A stretch of DNA of 64,000 bases, from positions 90,352,160-90,416,159 of the forward strand of contig CM043957.1 of NCBI GenBank assembly GCA_014529385.2. The letters run 5' to 3'. The DNA comes from Adiantum capillus-veneris. Its lineage: Eukaryota; Streptophyta; Polypodiopsida; Polypodiales; Pteridaceae. Shown here piece after piece: positions 21,030 to 33,900 of the stretch (positions are counted from its first letter, which is position 1; each line of letters opens with the position of its first letter). The notes under the pieces are model-generated. The model had not been told where the DNA came from. It did no database searches and saw nothing but the letters and a program-made list of their open reading frames with translations. The translations under genes and the position numbers were made by a program.

Positions 21030-22620
21030 AATGTACAAAACGTAGCGAGGTAAGTTGTCCATACATGCATTTTGTACACACTTGAATAGATGGAGAAAAT
21101 TATCCAATCTTTGATAAAATTTAATCTCTATGTGTACCTTCATAAGACATCTAAGTTATCCATACATGCATTGTGCATACAAATAGTTGGAGAATGTTCT
21201 TTGTAGTGAGTGGTTGAAAGTTCAAAGCTTTAAAGGATAAATTTTGTACATGTAGCTACGCCATTTCTTTTTAGGAACCTTCTTCTTACTTGTTGTTGCT
21301 GAAATAATTTCTTCACGATTGATTACTTTATGCACTAAAATATATATCATAGTTACAATTTGAAATCTCCACAATGAAGAGTCACTTTGAGCCCAATGTT
21401 CTCATTTATAATGTTAGGTTGCATGTGTAGCTGAAGTTTCTATACGCCTCTCAATATGTGTATATCATGGTTTGGGGTCATTTTAAGCCGTTTTGAATGC
21501 AAAAATTAAGCTACGTATGTTGGTACATTGGCAGTAAGTTTTTTGTTATGGTAGCAAATTGTAGTAGATGTTTTATATTTTGCTAATGAATCTTTTATTA
21601 ATAGAGTTTCTTATGGCCACAATGTGTATGAGCCAGCCATAGTGTAGCATCCTCTCCTCTTGCTAGCTCTTGCAAGACAAAGTTTGCTCATGGAAACATC
21701 TTGCAATTACTTTAAGATATGGTAGTAGATTTATTTCATGGTAGTAGAATGTCTCTTTATGTTTATTCTTATGGATAATAGTCATGTACCTTGGTTATTT
21801 TATGGCTAGTAGTTTTGTCTTATGGATTATGGATAATATCATGCCTACATGAATACATGTGGTGTAAGGCTTATGTTTGGTTTATGGCTAGAAACATGCC
21901 TAGAGATTACTACTTTTGGTTTATTTTGTGGTTTCAAATACTAGGTTTCATCCCTTCTTTAATGGGCATGGCAAAAAGTGGTTTGGCAAGATTCATAATA
22001 TTTTTATCGGTCAAAATATCATTGTCCAATCAATATAATTTTCTATCAAGAGAACAACCCTCTCCCCCTCTATTTCTTTGTTAAAACTTTAATTGACTTT
22101 TAAATTTTAAAAAAATTAATTGCAAAAAATCAATAGAAATTTTCCAACTTCAGATCAATAACCTCAAATATTCTCAAAGATTAAAATATTTTTTTTCTTT
22201 AAGAAAATAGTCCCTTTGCAAAAAGACTAGAATCAGCCTTGTATTTTATAGTAAAACATTATATGGTACTAGTCCAACCAAAAGCACATAGATCTTATCC
22301 CATAACCTTGGTTAAAGTATGTACCAAGATAGTTTTTGCTTGTTTATTCATGAGTCAATACAGATAGCCAGAGCACTCCAACATTTAGGGTATTATTTTA
22401 TGAAGCATGACGAGAGTCAATTAATCAAAATTTCACTCTTCTCCAATTATTTATCCTACCTAAAAAAGGGGGCATAGTCAAATTTTATCTCAACAAATTT
22501 TCAACTATAAGAATTTCCAGGTTTCAAAAGTGCATACAATATTCCTATATGCTATGGATTGCTTAAGCAAAAACATGTAGCACCATTAAGGTGGTTAACA
22601 TGTAGCACCATTAAAAGCAA
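21030..22620. repeat. Dispersed unit R2, copy b
   Basis: Collinear with copy a, and it extends past the point where copy a stops (CTCCAATTATTTATCCTACC) into AAAAAAGGGGGCATAGTCAAATTTTATCTC. Together, copies a and b flank the truncated copia C1 as direct repeats. Confidence 0.7.
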
Positions 22621-22648
22621 AAACATGTAATCAAAGATACTCCTCACG

Positions 22649-22866
22649 CAGATCGCCATAGCTAACCTTGCTTGTGCCGCAAGCTTCCTGCCTCCCTGCC
22701 ACTGAAAAACCAAATTCTGTTTTAAATTTTTTGTACGTTTGAAATTTATAGAGGTGTGAGAACAATATCCAAGAGCTTTTTATGCCATGTCACACACTTG
22801 CCCTTTGTGATCACTAGCTTGAGCCTACAACATCTCCCATCTACCACCAAATTCTTGGAGGTTTGT
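22649..22866 (-). repeat. Repeat P, copy 2
   Basis: Diverged copy of 15485-15720, including the TATA-like AATTTATAGAGG and the CTTGAGCCTACAACATCTCCCATCT segment. No gene follows it on the minus side, unlike copy 1. Confidence 0.55.
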
Positions 22867-23285
22867 TAATAAGGCCAAGTTTAGACGAGCTTGGCGGAAT
22901 GATGCTTGCTTGTCAGCTATCGTCATGCTTGATGTTCACAAGAAGCGGAATCAGAATGTCTTCAATAAGCAACAAGCAAATATTCATCCAATGGGCGATG
23001 GGCAATGGTTTTGTAGTCACTTTGTGACCTTGCAATCTGCATTCAAGAATTGCCCTCTGCATTTGGCATTAAAAAGTGCCCGATAGACGTGGTTTACGAG
23101 GGGGGGGGAGGGTGTTGCCCATGTTTTGGTAGGTCCGAAGAGCTTTCCTTCTTTTTTTCCCCAATGAAAAACCTCCAGCATGGCTTCAAAACTCTTCCAT
23201 CGTCTTGTCTGAAACCGGTTTGATATAGGGATAGGGATGCTAACACTATACAACAAATCAATGTATCCTTTGAAAAAATCAATTA
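22867..23285. other. Insert of about 420 bp splitting repeat P copy 2
   Basis: This stretch is absent from the otherwise collinear copy at 15.7 kb. It includes a G9 run at 23101-23109 and an 89-codon minus-strand frame (MVIDFFKGYIDLLYSV...) that I cannot assign. Base composition is less AT-rich than the flanks. Confidence 0.4.
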
Positions 23286-23479
23286 CCAAATTATCTTGTT
23301 TTTTGCCACAAAACTATGAGAACATGTGATAAAACAAAATTACATAAGTTTGACCCTATGGTGGGAAGTCCAAAGAGATGAGCATAGTTCCCTACTTCAA
23401 TCTCTACAGCGTCGCCTTATTTAATGAAGTATTCCTACAATTTTTCATTTATATTTAAGGAAAGAGCATCTTCGCCTTC

Positions 23480-24000
23480 ATATATGAATTTTTCCCAAGC
23501 GCAATTGAACGTTCCTAAAATCACATTCTCATGATTTAAGAGAAGTCAAGAAATCCGCTTGACCTATAGAAACTTAAACATATCCTCAAAGCTTTCAAAT
23601 TAAAAGGGTATGCAAACTCGTTTCCCATTAAACACTCCATTTACATCCTCTAAGGGACCCAACTTAGAATCTTGGGTACATAAATTGATAGCTAATCTCA
23701 AGAAATGAGGTTATGGCTCAAGTTAGAATAAAATTTCATGAAAGTATTTGATCCCAAAGCTTTCCCCAAGCATAGCATATTATCTAGCTCCTTGTCGCGT
23801 TGAGGTACCATGTGAGAGAATTTGTGATGTTTGTGTGTTTTTCTTTAATGAATATCCTTACGGAGTTGACGTGTCATGTAAAGAACTTGAGATAGCTTGT
23901 GAGTTAACCTTTACTACTCCCTTGTGGGGTATGCATGGTAAGTGTGAATTGTTTCTCCACATTTAAGACATCTATCCTCTTGCTTGCACCATCTCAAGGT

Positions 24001-24056
<56 letters not shown>

Positions 24057-25140
24057 TTGTTTCCCTTTCAAACCCCCTTCTCCCCAATCTTGGGTACCTA
24101 AATTGATATCTAATCTCAAGAGATGAGGTTAAGGGTCGAGCATAAAAAAATTAAATAAAAGTATATGATCCCAAATCTTTCCCCAATCATAGCATATTCT
24201 CTAGCTCCTTGAGGAGTTAAGGTACGTTGTGAGAGAATTTGTGATGTTTGTGTGTTTTTCTTTAATGCATATCCTTAGGAAGTTGAAGTGTCATGTAAAG
24301 AACTTGAGATATCTTGTAAGTTATCCTTTACTACTCCCTTGGTAGGGTATTCATGGTAAGTGTGAATTGTTTCTCCACATTTAAGGCATGTATCATCTTA
24401 CTTGCACCATCTGAAGGTTTTTGGGAGAGAGAGCTTATTGTTGCCCTTTCAAACCCCTTCTCCCTTTTCTTGATGTTACTAGTCTTGCCTTTAAAATGTA
24501 CACTAGACATTTAACTTCCTTGGAATTAATCTTCTTTATCCAAAACCGTGTACATGGATTTGCCAATGGGAGAGAAGATCTTGGAGGGGCAAGTTTAAAT
24601 CATAGTGTGTTGAATTATTTCTAATTTGACCCTAGACATTCACATATGCATGCATGTCATCAAATAATTCCTATCTAAGTTTTCGATGCTGTGAAAATAT
24701 TATCATTTGAAGATAGTAGCTTTTATATGTAACCTCATAAAAGCTTAACATAAGGTTGAGTAGTCTCTCCTCTTTAAAATCAAGGCTTCTCTACGCCATG
24801 ATATAAACATCTTGAGCTTACTAAATGAGAATTTGCTTCATGATAGCAACCCTACTTTCCACATTTGAGGTGCCTCTCCTTGTCAACAAGCTTTAGGGCT
24901 AGACCACTAATTCTACATAGAAACCTTTTGGAGGTGCATCTACATGTCCTAGCAACCTTTTGGAGGTAGCATCAAATTTTTGGTTCAAATGGAGGACTTT
25001 GAAAATGTTGCTATAGGTAATATTGATTGTAAAAAAAGTGATGTTCTTTCCTCCTTCCTTGATTTCTTAAGATCAATTGTTTTTTTCAAGGTGACTTGAG
25101 CACGTTGATGCCCTCAACTATGAGTATCCTTGTAAGTGAT
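23480..25140 (-). pseudogene. Decayed E3-family gypsy gag/pro, two overlapping partial units
   Basis: Minus-strand relics of the E3 protease segment (LATNLG-like and GQADFL-like, then ILG-PWF-like) are followed by a zinc-knuckle relic in which LKCGETIHTY is the clearest part, then WWSSL-type capsid traces near 24890-24930. Shared plus-strand markers are CTAAGGGACCCAACTTAGAATC and GAGAGAATTTGTGATGTTTGTG. A pure GA run sits at 24002-24052. The unit is repeated again at 24060 onward, so at least one tandem duplication is present. Confidence 0.55.
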
Positions 25141-25144
25141 AGTG

Positions 25145-25940
25145 ACTCTATTTGACCACTACAAAGTAGCTTTCACATCCAATAGAACCATGGAGTTCCT
25201 AAAATCAAATTCTCATGATTTAATAGAAGTCAAGAAATCTGCTTGACCTATAGAAACTGAAATATGTCCTCAAGGCTTTCAAAATAAAAGGGTAACACAA
25301 ATTGTTTTCCTTTTAAACACTCCATTTTCATCCTCTAAGGGACCCAACTTAGAATCTTGGGTACATAAATTGATAGCTAATCTCAAGAGATGAGGTTAAG
25401 GGCCGATATAGAATAAAATAGAATTAAAGTATATGATCCCAAATCTTTCCCCAATCATAGCATATTGTCTAGCTCCTTGAGGAGTTGAGGTACCATGTGA
25501 GAGAATTTGTGATGTTTGTGTGTTTTTGTTTAATGAATATCATTACGGAGTTGAACTGTCATGTAAAGAACTTGAGAAAGCTTGTGAGTGATCCTTCACT
25601 ACTCCCTTGGTAGGGAATACATGGTAAGTGTGAATTGTTTCTCCACATTTAAGACATGTATCCTCTTGCTTGCACCATTTGAAGGATTTTGGGAGAGAGA
25701 GCTTATTGTTGCCCTTTCAAACCCCCTTCTCCCTCTTCTTGATGTTACTAGTCTTGCCTCTAAAATGTACACTGGATATTTAACTTCCTTGGAATTCATC
25801 TTCTTTATCCAAAAACTTGTTAGAAGAAGAGTTTCTTGCAATCTTTCCCCTCAAGAAGGAGAGAGTTCCTTGGGTATAGAGTTTATAAAAATGGAAGTGT
25901 GTTCAACAAGAAACAATATTTAAGCTGAATTCTCTTTGAA
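25145..25940 (-). pseudogene. Decayed E3-family gypsy pro/nucleocapsid unit
   Basis: In the minus frame, LAINL-TQDSKLGPLEDENGVFKRKTICVTLL aligns with LATNLGIQDYEMGDVLFTDLQGE...TPLIGKL of E3. CLKCGETIHTYH corresponds to its zinc knuckle with the last Cys changed to His. A nearly identical copy lies at 58480-59260. Confidence 0.55.
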
Positions 25941-26099
25941 TGGTGAGTGAAAAATATCAATTATAAACTCTAAAAATAAATCATTATACAAAATCATGCT
26001 TTTCTATTGATTATTGAAAAGCTCCATCATGAGACACAAGTGGAATGGTATAACCTTTTCTATCTCTATGAATTATCATGTCTTTAATAGTATATGTTT
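25941..26099. other. AT-rich spacer
   Basis: Non-coding spacer between decayed gypsy units. It matches 59265-59440 and nothing else is recognised. Confidence 0.4.
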
Positions 26100-27700
26100 A
26101 AACTTAATGACTCTAATTGGCCACTACAAAGTATCTTTCACATGCAATTGAACAATGGATTTCCTAAAATCATATTCTCATGATTTAATAGAAATCAAGA
26201 AATATGTTTGACCTATAGAAACTTAAACATGTCTTCAAAGTTTTCAAATTAAAAGGGTAACACAAACTTTTTTCCCTTTAAACAACCATTTGTATCCTCT
26301 AAGGGACCCAACTTAGAATCTTGGGTACCTAAATTGATAGGTAATCTCAAGAGATGAGGTTAAGAGTCGAGCTAGAATAAAATTGAATGAAAGTATAAGA
26401 TCCCAAATCTTTCCCCAATCATAGCATATTCTCTAGCTCCTTGAGGAGTTAAGGTACGATGTGAGAGAATTTGTGATGTTTGTGTGTTTTTCTTTAATGA
26501 ATATCCTTATGAAGTTGAAGTGTCATGTAAAGAACTTGAGATAGCTTATAAGTTATCCTTTACTACTCCCTTCGTAGGGTATTCATGGTAAGTGTGAATT
26601 GTTTCTCCACATTTAAGGCATGTATCATCTTACTTGCACCATCTGAAGGTTTTTGGAAAAGAGAGCTTATTGTTGCCCTTTCAAACCCCTTCTCCCTTTT
26701 CTTGATGTTACTAGTCTTGCCTTTAAAATGTACATTGGACATTTAACTTGCTTGGAATTAATCTTCTTTATCCAAAAACGTGTACATGGATTTGCCAATG
26801 GGAGAGAAGATCTTGGAGGGGCAAGTTTAAATCATACTAGTGTGTTGAATTATTTCTAACTTGACCCTGGACATTCACATGTGCATGCATGTCATCAAAT
26901 AATTCCTATCTAAGTTTTCGGTGCTGTGAAAATATTATCATTTGAAGACAGTAGCTTTTATATGTAACCTCATAAAAGCTCAACATACGGTTGAGTAGTC
27001 TCTCCTCTTTAAAATCAAGGCTTCTCTACGCCATGATATAAACATCTTGAGCTTACTAAGTGAGAATTTGCTTCATGATAGCAACCCTACTTTCCACATT
27101 TGAGGTGCCTCTCCTTGTCAACAAGCTTTAGGGCTAGACCACTAATTCTACATAGAAACCTTTTGGAGGTGCATCTACATGTCCTAGCAACCTTTTGGAT
27201 GTAGCATCAAATTTTTGGTTCAAATGGAGGACTTTGAAAATGTTGCTATAGGTAATATTGATTGTAACAAAAGTGATATTCTTTCCTCCTTCCTTGATTT
27301 CTCAAGATCAATTGTTTTTTTCAAGGTGACTTGAGCACGTCGATGCCCTCAACTATGAGTATCCTTGTAAGTGATAGTGGATTGGCCTCTTTATGGAGAC
27401 TTACTCTTTAAAGAGTTTGATGGAGAAGAAGTGGGATATAGTCTCTCCCTTTGAATATTTCGATGGAGAAGAATTGGGATATAGTCTCTTCCTTCATCTG
27501 TGCTCAATTCTTAGCTCAATGGACAACTGATAATATTGCCTTCGTGGAGCCATTTCTTCATTAAATTTCTCCCTACAAGTATTTTGGCTCTCCTTATTTT
27601 TATGAGTATCATCAAATTCTCTCTCTTATATATGCATCAACATTTTGGGTGATTCTTCTGTTTTGAGTAGGAGGGATTCCTCAAGGAGCCTTGAGTTCCT
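26100..27700 (-). pseudogene. Decayed E3-family gypsy gag/pro unit
   Basis: Same order of relics as 23480-25140: protease fragment, zinc-knuckle relic, then capsid traces (27100-27200). A near copy at 59440-60400 lacks about 635 bp of this unit (27075-27710), with a clean junction in the shared sequence. Confidence 0.55.
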
Positions 27701-27949
27701 CATCTTAGGTGATTCAAAAGACTCCTAAGAGGAATCTCTCCCTCTTGAATGGCAAGCCTCTTACCTTCTTTACTCAATTTTTCCAGTTAATTATAACTCT
27801 GCGATCTTGTCTAACATGAGCAGTTAAATTATATACTCTAAATATGCTTAGATGATGTATGTGAAGATCTTGATTGTTTCACACTTCTTGAAGACATTGT
27901 GGAAGTATTTAATTGCGAGAATTTCTTGTTTGAGCTTACATGTTTCTAG
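27701..27949. other. Spacer shared with the second duplicon
   Basis: Non-coding. It matches 57650-57890 and 60410-60650. No feature is recognised. Confidence 0.4.
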
Positions 27950-29400
27950 TTCAATATGTTTTATTGAGTTTGAGCCCAATGCTCTCATTTATAATGTTAG
28001 GTTGCATGTGGAGTTGTAGCTTTTATATGACTCTCCATATGTGTAAATCATGGTTTGGGGGTCATTGAACCCAAAAATCAAGCTAGGTATGTTGGTAAAT
28101 TGGTGGCATGTTTTCTATTATGGTAGAAGATTGTAGTAGATGTTTTAGATTTTGCTAATGAATCTACTTTTAATAGAGTTTCTTATTGCAACACGATGTA
28201 TGAGCCAGCAATACTGTAGCAGCATCTCCTCTTGGTAGCTCTTTCGAGACAAAGTTTTCTCATGGAAACATCTTGCAATTACTTTAATATATGGTACTAT
28301 ATTTATTTCAAGGTAGTAGCATGTTTGTGGTTTATTCTTGTGGATAACAATCATGTATCTTTGTTTGTTTATGGCTAGTATTTTTGGTTTATGGATTATG
28401 GATAATATCATGCCTACATGAATACTTTTGGTGTATGGCTTATGGTTGGTTTATGGCTAGAAACATGCCTAGATTACTAATTTTGGTTTAATTTGTGGTT
28501 TACAATACCAAGTTCAACATTTTTTTCTTTTTATTATTAATAATGCATAGCTCATTATCCATCGTGGTTTCCATCAAAAGGCCATCACGCCTTAATGGGC
28601 ATGGCAAAAAGTGGTTTGGCACGATTCATCAGATTTTTATCAATCAAAAAATCATTGTCCAATCAATAGATTTTTTATTAAGAGAGCAACCCTCTCCCCT
28701 TCTATTTCTTTGTTAAAACATTAATTAAGTTTTAAATTTAAAAACTTTAATTGCAAAAAACCAAAAAAAATCCAACTTCAGATCAATAACCTCAAGATAT
28801 TCTCAAAGATTAAGGCCCTTTGCAAAAAAGACTAGGATTAGCCTTGCATTTTATAGTAAAACATTATATGGTACTAGTCCAACCAAAACCACATAGACCT
28901 TATCCACAACCTTGGTTAAAGTATGTACCAATAAAGCATTTCCTTGTTTATTCATGAGTCAATACAGATATATAGCAAAAGCACTTTAACATTTAGGGTA
29001 TTATATTATGAAGCATGCCAAGAGTCAATTAATCAAAATTTCAACTCTTCTCCAATTATTTATCCTACCCAAAAAAGGGGACATAGTCAAATTTTATCTC
29101 AATCAAATTTTCAACTATATAAATTTCCAGGTTTCAAAAGTGCATACTATATTCCTATATTCTATGGATTGCTTAAGCAAAAACACGTAGCACCATTAAA
29201 ATCTAGCGAGCATCTGGGGAGCATCCCAAGATCCATCAGTACTTGCTTTTATAATAAACAACAAGAAACAATCTGCTATCCCTAATTTCCATAACCTATA
29301 CAACATACATGGTGTTGTTATTGGTATAGCTTCCTCACGTTCCACTGGTGTCGCCAGGTTGCTGGAATCAATCTCATGGTTGTTCGTGCAACGTGATCTC
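27950..29400. repeat. Dispersed unit R2, copy c
   Basis: Collinear with copies a, b and d and most similar to copy d (60660-62110). The right end includes a stretch with a minus-strand 68-codon ORF (MRSRCTNNHEIDSSNLATPV) conserved in copy d with a few changes. I cannot assign a function to it. Confidence 0.7.
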
Positions 29401-29881
29401 AAACTCTCTTATGTGGTACCATAGCTTATGTGGATGGTAGATACTACATTCAAATTTCTTTATTAGTGTATTTAATTTCTTAAAATAGTGCACTAAGACT
29501 ATCAATTGCACTCTCATAATTTTTGTTCTTTTTTGTAATTTTTTACTTGATTTTAGGGCTAGCTTCTATAAAATTCCTAGTTTATAAATTTGTATGAATT
29601 AAGTAGGCTCTCTAACAATTACCATAGGTAAATATGACTAAGGGATACCTAACATAATTTTCTTCTAATTAATTGCATTATCCTTAGTGTAATTTCCTAC
29701 TCAATTTAGATATTAAAAAGACAACGTTTCTAATAATAACTAGATAATTTTGAGATTCCAGCTTTTCCTAGTTAACTTTGGTCATTTTAATTGATATTTA
29801 CTAGATCTAATCTATTAGTCATTTTTAAACTAATTTTTTTTTTTTTAAACCAAATTATGGTATTAATTCAACAAAAAATGA
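29401..29881. other. AT-rich non-coding stretch
   Basis: Homopolymer-rich spacer that is nearly identical to 62110-62570. No gene, RNA or motif was recognised. Confidence 0.4.
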
Positions 29882-31640
29882 TCAAATAAAATAGTAGCTA
29901 AAATAGTAACCTCCCAAGTGAAAACATGAACCGGCTGGTAGACTTGCGATTGTATGTACTACCAACCCAATCCACAACTGTGTAACCATAGAGCTGAAAC
30001 TCCACATCAACCCTAAAAAGAGTGCATAGTTCAAAGTAGCACTCACATAGCGCAAAGTGCACCTCGTGGCATCCAAGTGTGGTTTCTTGGGAGACTGCAT
30101 AAACTAGCTCACCAATTCAATTGTGTAGCTCAAGTCTGGGTGTGAGATAGTCAAATAGATTAAGCTACCCACAATCTTCCTATACATGATAGCATTCTCA
30201 AGCACTTGAACTACATCATTTTCCAACTTCAAATTATGATCTAAAGGCATTGCAATTGACTTTCAATCAGGCATTCCATGCCTTTTCAACGTGTCCAAAG
30301 CATATTTTCTTTGTAACATTCATACACCCTCTTCGGTGAAAACAATTTCAATGCCCAAAAAATACCGCAAGCCTCCCAAGTCTTTCATCTCAAAATCCTG
30401 CATAAGTAGAGCATGTACCCCCTCTACTTCAGCCACATTATCACCTCCAAAAATTAAGTCATCCACATATATCCATATCATCACAATTCCTGCCTTATTC
30501 TTCCACACATATAATAAATGATCTGCATCAAACATTTCAAAGCCCAATGAAATGAAGAATGCTCTCATACCAAGCTCTAGGTGCTTTCTTCAGTCAATGC
30601 TTTCTTTAACATGCATACAAGATCACGTAGAATCATATTTGCATAACCTTGTGGCTGCTCCAGATACACATCTTCCTTCAAGTCTCCATTCAAAAATGCA
30701 TTCTTCACATCCATTTGTTTCAACACCCATCCTAAAGCCACAGGCCCTACAATAAACACAAGAATGATAGCCATCTTAGCTATGGTGTTGAATGTCGTTT
30801 CATAATCAATCCCATAAGTATGTGAATAACATTTAGCCACAAGCCTAGCCTTGTAACACATATGTTCTTTATCTATAGTGAATAGTCATTGATGGATAGG
30901 TCTTTCTTTTGCACAATATTTAGCTTAGTCTTCAACTACAGGCTCCTTGCCTTTGTGTTGGTCCAATGACAGTAAAGTGTCCCAAGCCTCCTTAGGGGTA
31001 TGAGAATCTTGTATGTGACCAATCACCACACTCACAAAAGGCCGATATACATGAACTTATAAGCTCCCTGATTCCAATTTTTAAACCTCTTTATCTACGT
31101 ACAGCACTTGCACCTTCCTCTGGTAATGGTGGTGATGTCTCATGCTCTCCATCAATGTAGTCCCAATAACCTTTAACTATAAGAAAAGTGGTAATTTGAA
31201 TTCCCAAGCATGGAAGTGTTTCTTGTCCAGTTTCTTAGTGACAATAATGTTAAGCCCATCATTGTTGGATGACATCTTTCCAACCCTTCACCAAGTCTCT
31301 GAGCAGCTTGCTAAGTTACCACCTGTCACCACAATCTCTGTACATACACCTATTTCACCCTGCCAAACATTATTTTTGAACACTACAACCAACCCAAAGT
31401 TTTTTGTACCTCCAACATGTAGATCTGCAAAATCTCACACCTTAGCCTTTCTACATCTGAATGCACTCTAACTCCAGAAACGGAGATTCAATTGTGCCCA
31501 AAAACTTTTGTAGTCCAAAGGACTACATAGCGACCCTAAGTTGCATGATATCCAAAAGGAAGCGGGAATCCCGAGATCACTTTCTGTGCTACTAATGCTT
31601 GTTGCTCCATTTTTTCACTCGTCAATCTAAAATAAATAAA
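29882..31640 (-). pseudogene. Copia element C2, gag and RT relics with integrase missing
   Basis: On the minus strand a gag trace (GHIQDSHTPKEAWDTLLSLDQHKGK near 30950-31030) is followed by RT. Landmarks are YKARLVAKCYSHTYGIDYETTFNTIAKM, LKQMDVKNAFLNGDLKEDVYLEQPQGY, then IWIYVDDLIFGGDN with the catalytic YVDD intact, and MKDLGGLRYFLGIEI. RNase H traces follow (YGYTVVDWVGSTYDRKSTS in another frame). No protease or integrase lies between gag and RT, so a large internal deletion has occurred. Stops and frameshifts are numerous. A near copy lies at 62573-64000. Confidence 0.8.
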
Positions 31641-32789
31641 TACTAATGCATAGCACATCAATGGTTTCACACATGTTGGACTATCAAAATATTATATTAG
31701 AGACATGCAAAATCTAAAAAAACTATTTCAAATCATAAGACATTGATTCACATCAGTTCACACAAACCATAATGATAATGCAAATGAAATACATTGACTC
31801 AGTGACTTAATTGTTCAGACAATATCGGTTAAAAACCCTAAAAACTTCAAAAAACTATGCTACACCACAAGATATTAGTTCACATTTTCACTTTTCAAAA
31901 CTAGGTTACAATAGAAGACATCTAGATCATATTTTTAATTATCAGGTGAAGAACATAGCCAAATTTTTATTTTGCCTGAATTGATACCAAAATAGGATTA
32001 TGGTGATAAGTTTTAAGATAGAAAAATCATTAAAAAAATTAGTACAATTTTAACAAAAATTTCATAATTTGAGTATTTCTTCTCATCAAAAAAAGATTTT
32101 GCATAGATATCAAGGGAAAACTTAAGGTTTTAATTGCATCTATACACCAATACTCATCAACTAAGAAATTTTCAAGGTTTCAAGCTCAAAAATTTATTGT
32201 AATTTAAGCTCGTTTAAAATAAATTAAGTGCATAATTTCTTGCAAAAAAAACATTGCTATGAAAAACTAATAAAAGTGTATATATGAATTCTTTTATTGT
32301 GTCCATGTGAGGTATTTGTATACAAATAGCTGAGATGAACGGAAAAATCCAAAAGAAGACTTTAATTTAAAACTAATCTTTGATAATTAAAAAAAGAGAA
32401 ATACAACATGTGCAGTTTGTGGGATATGACGCAATCAACAAATGAGGCTTATGTAACCATCAAATAATATCACCTTACATAATTCCTCATCAAGAAATAT
32501 TCTTAAATGAAAACATGGGTAAAAAGACACCAGAGAAACCATAGGCACAACCAATACCTGTAAATAAGGTGGGTGACTATTGCAAAGGAGAAGAAGGGAA
32601 CACCACCTTACCACTAGAGTGTCACGGAGTTAAAACAATAGCAACTTGATAGTGGGTAGCCATTGCTACAAAAGAAATCTAGGAGAAATGGGAAAGACCA
32701 GCTCTCAAGAAAACGCACATAAAATGCGGAAGACTGGCTCTTAAGAAAACGTGCATGAAGTTGCAGCTACCGATACATATTTGGAGACA
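31641..32789. other. AT-rich spacer before the CACTA element
   Basis: No gene was recognised. A roughly 36-bp direct repeat (AG/CTCTCAAGAAAACGCACATAAA and variant) lies at 32697-32762. Confidence 0.4.
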
Positions 32790-32935
32790 CACTACAAGAG
32801 CTACTTAATAGTAGTGACGCTCGTAGTGCGACGCTCAAACATGAAAAATCACGGCATTGCTATAGGCATCGCTGTGAGTGTCGCTATGTTACTTGTAACA
32901 TAGCGACGCTCATAGCGACGCCTATAGCGACGCCG
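32790..32935. repeat. CACTA terminal sequence and subterminal repeats
   Basis: After the CACTACAAGAG terminus come GTGACGCTCGTAGTGCGACGCT, GGCATCGCTGTGAGTGTCGCTATG and three tandem ATAGCGACGC units. Such short repeated motifs near the ends bind transposase in this superfamily. Confidence 0.75.
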
Positions 32936-33043
32936 CCAGGGTTTAAAAAATAACCGAGAGCGTCTGAAAACTCAGATCTCAAATCTGAGTTTTCCTCATA
33001 ACTGAGTTTTCGGCACACGCTCAAGCAAACAAGGTAACGCGCG

Positions 33044-33045
<2 letters not shown>

Positions 33046-33089
<44 letters not shown>

Positions 33090-33180
33090 CACACACACAC
33101 ACACACGAGGAGAGGAAGGAGAGCCAGGTATGGTCCTTCCCTCTCCTCACTCTCATGTTCCCTTCCCCTCTTTCTCTCTC

Positions 33181-33242
<62 letters not shown>

Positions 33243-33269
33243 TGTGTTTTTGAGGGAGAGAGAGAGAGA

Positions 33270-33343
<74 letters not shown>

Positions 33344-33530
33344 ACAATCATAAACAAAAAACGCACACACACATGCATAAACAAAGATGCACACACACAT
33401 TGAGAGAGGAAAAGAGAGAGAGAGCATGCATAAACCAAAACGCATACACACATGCATAAACAAAGAATGCACACACACATTGAGAGAGAAAAAGAGAGAG
33501 AGAGAGAGAGAAGAAGAAGAAGAAGAGACT
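33046..33530. repeat. Cluster of CT, CA and GA microsatellites
   Basis: The cluster comprises CT (33048-33082), AC (33088-33108), CT (33170-33212), CA (33213-33240) and GA (33256-33342), with a duplicated GCATAAAC-GCACACACACAT segment. Long Ser-Leu or Arg-Glu ORFs here are artefacts. Confidence 0.9.
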
Positions 33531-33900
33531 CTTAACATTGTAGGAAACTATCCCAAGAGACCTTAAAGATCTGTTCAATAGGAGTTGAACTCAAGACCTG
33601 TTATGCATGAGTGAAATGGCATAACCAATCTATCACACTTCAGTGATAGAAAAGTTATACCATTTTTCTCCTTTTTTTATTGGCGTGCACACACACACCC
33701 GAGAAGAAGAGAGTTTTAATTTAACGTCGTAGGAAACTAATTAAAGAGACCTAAAGATCTAGCACACTTGGGTGATAGAAAGGTTATACCATTTTTCTCT
33801 TTTTATTGGCACACGCACACACACACACACACAAGAAGAAGAGAGTTTTAACGTCGTAGGAAACTATCCCAAAAGACGTCAAAGATTAGGTTAGATGTAG
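33531..33900 (-). repeat. SINE-like repeat S in reverse, with partial tandem copies
   Basis: On the minus strand the sequence reads a tRNA-like block. GATAGATTGGTTATGCC resembles a degenerate A box, and CTTGAGTTCAACTCC resembles a B box. It is followed by GATCTTTAAGGTCTCTTGGGATAGTTTCCTAC, as in the 9.5 kb copy. Partial repeats begin again near 33715 and 33840. Confidence 0.5.

Noticed and set aside
29196-29402. 68-codon ORF conserved in R2 copies c and d
   Set aside because: Conservation follows from recent duplication of the whole block, and the flanks are equally similar.
32884-33578. Ser-Leu-rich and Arg-Glu-rich ORFs up to 180 codons
   Set aside because: Low-complexity reading of CT/GA/CA repeats inside the CACTA element. 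No protein motif.
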